In this document: positions 59,815 to 64,000 of the stretch, piece after piece
How the letters are laid out: the number at the start of each line of letters is the position of its first letter
Position numbering within the stretch: position 1 is the stretch's first letter
Assembly (NCBI GenBank): GCA_964247695.1
Contig: CAXTVI010000022.1
Coordinates: 1-64,000, forward strand
DNA: 64,000 nt
Direction: 5' to 3'
DNA from: Lichenicoccus sp964247695
GTDB lineage: Bacteria > Pseudomonadota > Alphaproteobacteria > Acetobacterales > Acetobacteraceae
The notes under the pieces: model-generated
What the model was told of the DNA's origin: nothing
The model's database searches: none
The model's input: only the letters and a program-made list of their open reading frames with translations
Translations under genes and position numbers: made by a program

Positions 59815-60597
59815 TCAGGCCGCCGTGGGATTGCGCATCGAGCGATATTCGCGCCGCACGATCTCCATGAGCTCCGGCACCGAGGTCGATGCGGCATGAT
59901 TCTCGTAGGTGACGGCGCCACGCTGCATCAGCATGATGCGGTCGGCGATTTCCAGCGTCTGCGCGTAGTTGTGCATGATCATGATGATCGACAGCGAACC
60001 CTTCGCCTTGAGGCGCAGGATCAGGTCGATGATCAGCCCGGCCTCGCGGGCGCCCATCGCCGCCAGCGGCTCGTCGAGCAGCAGCACGCGGGCGTTCGAA
60101 TTGACCGCGCGCGCCACCGCGATCGCCTGCCGCTGGCCGCCCGACAGGCGCTCGACCGGCAGGTCCACCGACGGCACATGCACCCCGATCTCGTCGAGCA
60201 GTTCCTGAGTACGCCGGCGCATCGCGCGGTTGTTGAGCAGGCGGAACGGCCCCGGATAGACGATCTCGCGGTTGAGGAACATGTTGTGGAAGATCGACAG
60301 GCCATTCGCCAGCGCCAGGTCCTGGTACACGCACTCGATGCCGAGCGCGCGGGCATGGTCGACCGAGCGCAGATGCACCTCCTGGTTGTCGATGAACAGG
60401 CGGCCCTCGGTCTGCGACTGGAACCCGGTCAGGATCTTCATCAGCGTGGATTTGCCGGCGCCGTTGTCGCCGAGGATGCCGAGGATCTCGCCAGGCTGCA
60501 GGTTCAGCGACACCCCGCGCAGAGCGGTGAGTGCCCCGAACCTCATCACGATGTTCTCGGCCCGGATGATCCCCGGCGGCGCCGCCACCTCGCTCAT
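59815..60597 (-). CDS. Sugar-type ABC transporter ATP-binding protein (single domain)
   Basis: A 260-residue ATPase of the carbohydrate uptake family, single-domain like FrcA rather than double like XylG. Walker A is LGILGDNGAGKSTLMKILTG (about 39-58), the Q-loop lies near ECVYQDLALANGLSIFHNMF, the signature is ERLSGGQRQAIAVARAV (about 149-165) and Walker B is VLLLDEPLAAMGAREAGLII (about 171-190); IMHNYAQ supplies the switch His. The stop lies 57 bases before the dehydrogenase start; its start overlaps the permease stop by 4 bases. Partner subunits are the two upstream genes. Confidence 0.93.
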   Translation of the reverse strand: MSEVAAPPGIIRAENIVMRFGALTALRGVSLNLQPGEILGILGDNGAGKSTLMKILTGFQSQTEGRLFIDNQEVHLRSVDHARALGIECVYQDLALANGLSIFHNMFLNREIVYPGPFRLLNNRAMRRRTQELLDEIGVHVPSVDLPVERLSGGQRQAIAVARAVNSNARVLLLDEPLAAMGAREAGLIIDLILRLKAKGSLSIIMIMHNYAQTLEIADRIMLMQRGAVTYENHAASTSVPELMEIVRREYRSMRNPTAA

Positions 60598-61598
60598 CGC
60601 GCGCCTCCGAGCCGGCTCAGCCGCGTCATGTGGATGTTGAACACCATGGCGATCAGGATCGCGGCACCCAGGATGATGTTGAAGGTGAAGGCGTTGATGC
60701 CGATCAGGGTGAAGCCGTCATTGAGCACTCCGAGCACGGTGGCGCCGATCAGGCCGCCGATGATGGTGCCCGAGCCGCCGGCGAGCGAGGTGCCGCCGAT
60801 GACGCCGGACGCAACCGCGAGGAACATGATCTGGCTGCCGCCCGCCTGCGGGTCCACCGACGAGATGCGGAACCCCTCGAGCATGCCGACGAAGCCGGAC
60901 AGCGTGGCGCTCAGGACGAAGTTGCCGATCTTCAGGCGCTTCACGTTGATGCCGGTCTCGGCGGCACCCAGCGGATTGCCGCCGGAGGCGACCGTGTGCA
61001 ACCCCCACCGGGTGTTGCGCAGCAGCACGTGCATCGCGAGCCCGATCACGACCGCCCAGCAGATCTCGCTATAGCCCCAGTGGCCGAAGAAGGCCTGGAA
61101 GCCGGGCGATCCGGGCGCGTCGACGGGCGTGCCGGCCGACAGCGTCAGCGTCAGGCCATTGAGCAGGAACATGGTGCCGAGCGTGGTGACGAAGCTCGGC
61201 ACCCGCAGGAACACCGTGACCAGGCCGTTCACCAGGCCGATCAGCCCGCTCGCCAGCAGTCCGAGCAGCAGGCCGACCGGCGCCGGCAGTCCGGCCAGCA
61301 CCGCGAAATGCATCACGAACGGGGCGAAGGCGAAGATCATGCCGGCGGAGAGGTCGATCTCGCCGCCGATCATCAGCATGATCTCGCCGAACGAGATGAT
61401 CGCGGCCGGCGCGATGAACTGCGACAGGTTCTCCAGGCTGGCCGAGGTCAGCAGGAAGTCGCGGTTCTCGGCCTCGAAATAGGCGATCAGCAGCACGGCG
61501 ACGACCAGGATGCTGATCTCGCGCCACTTCAGGATGCTGTCCAGCAGCACCCCCGCGGACGAACGCCGCGGGAGTTCAGCCGTACCGGTGGCGGCCAT
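60594..61598 (-). CDS. Sugar-type ABC transporter permease
   Basis: A 334-residue permease of the RbsC/FrcC (BPD-2) type. About nine membrane helices are visible. Characteristic segments: FGEIMLMIGGEIDLSAGMIF (about 71-90), FVTTLGTMFLLNGLTLTLSA (about 137-156) and the C-terminal block VIGGTSLAGGSGTIIGGLIG (about 273-292). The start ATG at 61598 shares its A with the stop codon of the binding-protein gene (TGATG), and the end overlaps the ATPase gene by 4 bases, so the three import subunits are coupled. The transported compound is not known. Confidence 0.93.
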   Translation of the reverse strand: MAATGTAELPRRSSAGVLLDSILKWREISILVVAVLLIAYFEAENRDFLLTSASLENLSQFIAPAAIISFGEIMLMIGGEIDLSAGMIFAFAPFVMHFAVLAGLPAPVGLLLGLLASGLIGLVNGLVTVFLRVPSFVTTLGTMFLLNGLTLTLSAGTPVDAPGSPGFQAFFGHWGYSEICWAVVIGLAMHVLLRNTRWGLHTVASGGNPLGAAETGINVKRLKIGNFVLSATLSGFVGMLEGFRISSVDPQAGGSQIMFLAVASGVIGGTSLAGGSGTIIGGLIGATVLGVLNDGFTLIGINAFTFNIILGAAILIAMVFNIHMTRLSRLGGAR

Positions 61599-62695
61599 CA
61601 GCCACCGATCGCGCCGGACATGGGCACGATCTGCGCGGTCGCCGACTTGCCCTCGTAGCGGGTCGAGGTGGAGAGGTACGGCCCGACCGTCTCCTTGGTC
61701 ACGAACTTCAGGCCGGTATTGATGTCGGCCGGGCCGGTCAGGCCGCCGGACGCCAGGAAGGTGAACATCTCCATGCTGGTATAGAAGCCCTGCAGGTAGG
61801 CCTGCTGGTCGATGGTGAAGTCGAGCGAGCCCTTGCGGATCAGCTCCAGGGTGCGCGGCAGCAGGTCGAAGCCACCGCCATGCACCCCCTTCGCCGCCAG
61901 GCCATACTGGTCGATGGTCTCGGCGACACCCTGGGTGCTGCCGGCATCCACCGCGAACATGCCCTTCACGTGCTGGTGCCCGAGATAGTATGCCTTGATC
62001 TTGGACAGTTCCTCGTTGACGGTCGCACCGGTCGCGACGACTTCGATGGTAATCGACTTGCCGGACTTCTTGATGACGCTGGCCGCGCCGTCGAGCCGCG
62101 GCTGGATGTTGAGCTGCCCGGGGGTCGCGATGAACATCGCCACCGTGCCGCTATCGATCAGGCTGACGATCCGCTCGCCGAGCAGCACGCCGGCCTGGAA
62201 CAGGTCCTGGCCGATATAGGCGAGGCGCTTGCTGCCGCTGCCCGCCGGCGCGTCGGCGTTGTAGGCGAACACCGGGATGCCGGCGGCAAGCGCCCGCTCG
62301 ATCGGGTCCTCGAACGCCTTGGGATCCACGATGCAGACCGCGATCGCGCTCGCCTTGGCGGCGATCGCGGAGTTCATCGCGTTCACCATCTCGCTGACGT
62401 CGGCGGTCGCCGAGCCGGTCCACTGGTAGCTGCAGCCGAGCAGCGCGGTCGCGTCGTGGATGCCGTACTGGCACGGCGTGAAGAACGGGTTGGTGGTGAC
62501 GTGGTTGACGAACACGAAGCGCCAGTTCGGGTGGCTCGGGAACGGGCCGGCGCCCGCCGCGCTGGCACGGCCACCGCCGGCCAGCAGTACCGCCGAGGAG
62601 GCAAGCCCGGCCAGGCCCGCCCCCGAAAGCGCAGCACTCTGCAGCAGGCCGCGCCGCAGGCGGTCTGCGGGCGGCGCGTCGTCTTCGTTCATCAT
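61598..62695 (-). CDS. Sugar-type ABC transporter substrate-binding protein
   Basis: A 365-residue periplasmic binding protein of the ribose-type (Peripla_BP_4) family. The N terminus, DRLRRGLLQSAALSGAGLAG, is a Tat-like signal with cleavage near GRASAAG. The first lobe has WRFVFVNHVTTNPFFTPCQY, NSAIAAKASAIAVCIVDPKA (about 107-126) and PVFAYNADAPAGS; the second has MFIATPGQLNIQPRLDGAAS (about 188-207) and MFAVDAGSTQGVAETIDQYG. GGAGG lies 7 bases before the first ATG at 62695, and a promoter is visible upstream. First gene of a four-gene operon with permease, ATPase and a tartrate/D-malate-type dehydrogenase. Confidence 0.92.
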   Translation of the reverse strand: MMNEDDAPPADRLRRGLLQSAALSGAGLAGLASSAVLLAGGGRASAAGAGPFPSHPNWRFVFVNHVTTNPFFTPCQYGIHDATALLGCSYQWTGSATADVSEMVNAMNSAIAAKASAIAVCIVDPKAFEDPIERALAAGIPVFAYNADAPAGSGSKRLAYIGQDLFQAGVLLGERIVSLIDSGTVAMFIATPGQLNIQPRLDGAASVIKKSGKSITIEVVATGATVNEELSKIKAYYLGHQHVKGMFAVDAGSTQGVAETIDQYGLAAKGVHGGGFDLLPRTLELIRKGSLDFTIDQQAYLQGFYTSMEMFTFLASGGLTGPADINTGLKFVTKETVGPYLSTSTRYEGKSATAQIVPMSGAIGG

Positions 62696-62738
62696 GATGG
62701 TTCCTCCGGCGCGCCTCTTGGTTCGGGCGTCGATACCA

Positions 62739-62766
62739 GACTTACGCGGTTGCAGGCGCTTGTCAA
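62739..62766 (-). promoter_or_regulatory. Sigma-70-type promoter of the ABC-dehydrogenase operon
   Basis: On the minus strand, a consensus TTGACA (62766-62761) is followed after 16 bases by TAAGTC (62744-62739). The -35 box overlaps the stop codon of the preceding gene at 62763. A leader of about 37 bases, with GGAGG near its end, leads to the ATG at 62695. Confidence 0.5.
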
Positions 62767-64000
62767 AGCAACGCTTCGGCTGTCTCCGGGAGGCTCAGCT
62801 GGCGCAGCCGGAGCGCCGTACGCAGTGAGGCACGGGCGGCCGGCAGGCTCTGGTGGTGATCGTCGGCGGCCAGCGTCAGCGCCTGGGTCGAGAGCACATG
62901 GCTCATCTCCCAGCCGGCCCAATGGACATGCTTGGAGAGCGCGAACACCAGCATGCGTCCGACCCGCTCGACCAGGGACTGCTCGGCGGAGTGCAGCGCA
63001 TGCCGCCGGACGGTGCCCTGGTCCTTGGCAAAGGCGAACTCGCGCTCCAGCGCCGACTGCATCGCCGGCACCGCCTCGTACAGGCAGTTCACGAAGAGCT
63101 GGTGGGTTTCCGGATAATAGCGGGCACCACGCTCTTGCAGGCCGCGCGCCGCGACCTCGCGCGCGTCGCGCAGCATGACGATCTGCGGCGCCGGCTCGAA
63201 CTCGCTGTCGTCCGGCTCGATCTCCTCGCGCGATTCCGCTTCGGGGGCGGCCGGCTCGGCGGCGGGCGGCTCGAAAGCAACCGGCTCAAGGTCGGGGGCA
63301 GCGGGGTCGGGGGCAGCGGGATCGGCATCATCGTCCGGCGGCGATGGGTTGCCCTCCGGGGGCGCCGGGTCCTCCGCCTCCCCGGCGGCAGGTGCGTTCC
63401 CGGCAGGGGCGGGACGCGGCACCGGACGGGTGCGGCGCGGCACGCGCAGGTCGCGCAGCAACTGCGCCAGCGCCGCGGTGATCTCAGGCGACACCGCGCT
63501 GTCCGGCGCGTGCTGCTGGATCAGCTCCACCAGCCAGGCGGGCCGATGCTCGGCAACCAGTGCAGCATAGGCGCGCAGCGAGACCTGGTGCTGCAGCCCG
63601 TCGCGATGCCGCAGGAACTGCCGGTAGCCGTCGGGAAGCACCGCGACGCCATCGGGAAACTCGACAAACACGGAGATGTTGCGGCCACAGAACGGGATTC
63701 CGAACACCGGCCCCAGATGCAGCCACTCGTGGTGCCAGGCGAGATCATAGACCTCGTCCTTGTAGACGAGGCCTGCGGCGCCATGCACGAAGTACGGCAT
63801 GCCCTCGCCGGCGCAGGTCTGGCTCTCGGCCCCGGGCAAGAACGCGTCGAAGATGTAGTGCAGCACGATGCCGTCGTCGGTCGCGACACTCTCGTAGCGG
63901 TCGTACCCGGCCCCGAGCCGCTCGGCGATGGAGCGGAACCGGAAGGCGTCGGGTGCGACGGTGGCGCCCGGTTGCAGGACCACCTCGACATCGCCCGGCA
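62763..64000 (-). CDS. Partial hypothetical protein with disordered linker (5' end beyond window)
   Basis: The frame stays open to the right edge of the window, so the start probably lies beyond it; a GTG at 63983 would give 406 residues. I do not recognise a family. The N-terminal part (about 1-185 of the visible sequence) has many aromatic and His residues, such as AWHHEWLHLGPVFGIPFCGR. A Pro/Ala/Asp/Glu-rich linker (about 190-270) follows, containing a repeated AAPDP unit. The C-terminal part is helical, with FVNCLYEAVPAMQSALEREF, SLVERVGRMLVFALSKHVHW and LPAARASLRTALRLRQLSLP. Function and location are unknown. It lies upstream of the ABC operon in the same direction, 67 bases away. Confidence 0.6.
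   Translation of the reverse strand, partial: PGDVEVVLQPGATVAPDAFRFRSIAERLGAGYDRYESVATDDGIVLHYIFDAFLPGAESQTCAGEGMPYFVHGAAGLVYKDEVYDLAWHHEWLHLGPVFGIPFCGRNISVFVEFPDGVAVLPDGYRQFLRHRDGLQHQVSLRAYAALVAEHRPAWLVELIQQHAPDSAVSPEITAALAQLLRDLRVPRRTRPVPRPAPAGNAPAAGEAEDPAPPEGNPSPPDDDADPAAPDPAAPDLEPVAFEPPAAEPAAPEAESREEIEPDDSEFEPAPQIVMLRDAREVAARGLQERGARYYPETHQLFVNCLYEAVPAMQSALEREFAFAKDQGTVRRHALHSAEQSLVERVGRMLVFALSKHVHWAGWEMSHVLSTQALTLAADDHHQSLPAARASLRTALRLRQLSLPETAEALL

Overview
The window is high-GC chromosomal DNA from an alphaproteobacterium, probably Acetobacteraceae or a near relative. The placement is inferred from gene content: secB next to a Tim44-domain gene and mltA, hemC-hemD divergent from tsaD-rlmJ-gpsA, DUF1345, BLUF photoreceptor and FkbM proteins. 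No rRNA or tRNA gene was found, so the taxon is not proven. The sequence is a draft scaffold: 100 N at 31752-31851 are flanked by an exact 55-base duplication, so this is a mis-joined overlap rather than missing sequence.

Bases 1 to about 3395 form a lower-GC accessory islet. It holds a gene cut by the window edge, a candidate ADP-ribosyltransferase-like protein with a small partner, an IS1595-type transposase, a DUF6471 protein, a 37-residue lipoprotein with its own promoter, and a coiled-coil protein. The islet ends in the middle of a solenoid repeat gene (3380-4165) that looks like a 3' remnant.

Bases 4.2 to 17.2 kb carry chromosome-type genes: DUF4142, an iron-sulfur (6-4) photolyase and an Smr protein; a membrane glycosyltransferase-like protein; DUF3597; a complete RND efflux operon (outer membrane factor, adaptor, pump); an orphan DNA methyltransferase; and mltA with a Tim44-domain gene. 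From 18 to 25.8 kb come a histidine phosphatase, secB, a three-gene envelope operon with no recognised function (OmpA lipoprotein, four-helix membrane protein, VWA-like exported protein), DUF1345, and a BLUF photoreceptor coupled to a PAS-GGDEF-EAL enzyme.

From 25.8 to 38.2 kb lie an aldo/keto reductase, the haem genes hemD and hemC, the overlapping tsaD-rlmJ-gpsA cluster, a cyclophilin-type isomerase split by the gap artefact, a quinone-oxidoreductase-like gene plus an NTF2-like gene divergent from a LysR regulator, and two convergent glycosyltransferases. From 38.3 to 46.4 kb is a complete xylose locus: xylFGH on one strand and, divergently, a LacI-type regulator, xylB and xylA. Together they import, isomerise and phosphorylate D-xylose.

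The last part holds a cation/proton antiporter, two tandem Tat-exported ferritin-like proteins ending in a strong terminator, a 1534-residue protein fusing an FkbM methyltransferase to three glycosyltransferase modules, a divergent second FkbM protein, a glutathione S-transferase, a CNT nucleoside transporter and a glutathione peroxidase. An operon then joins a three-part sugar-type ABC importer to a tartrate/D-malate-type dehydrogenase, and the window closes with a gene cut by its right edge.
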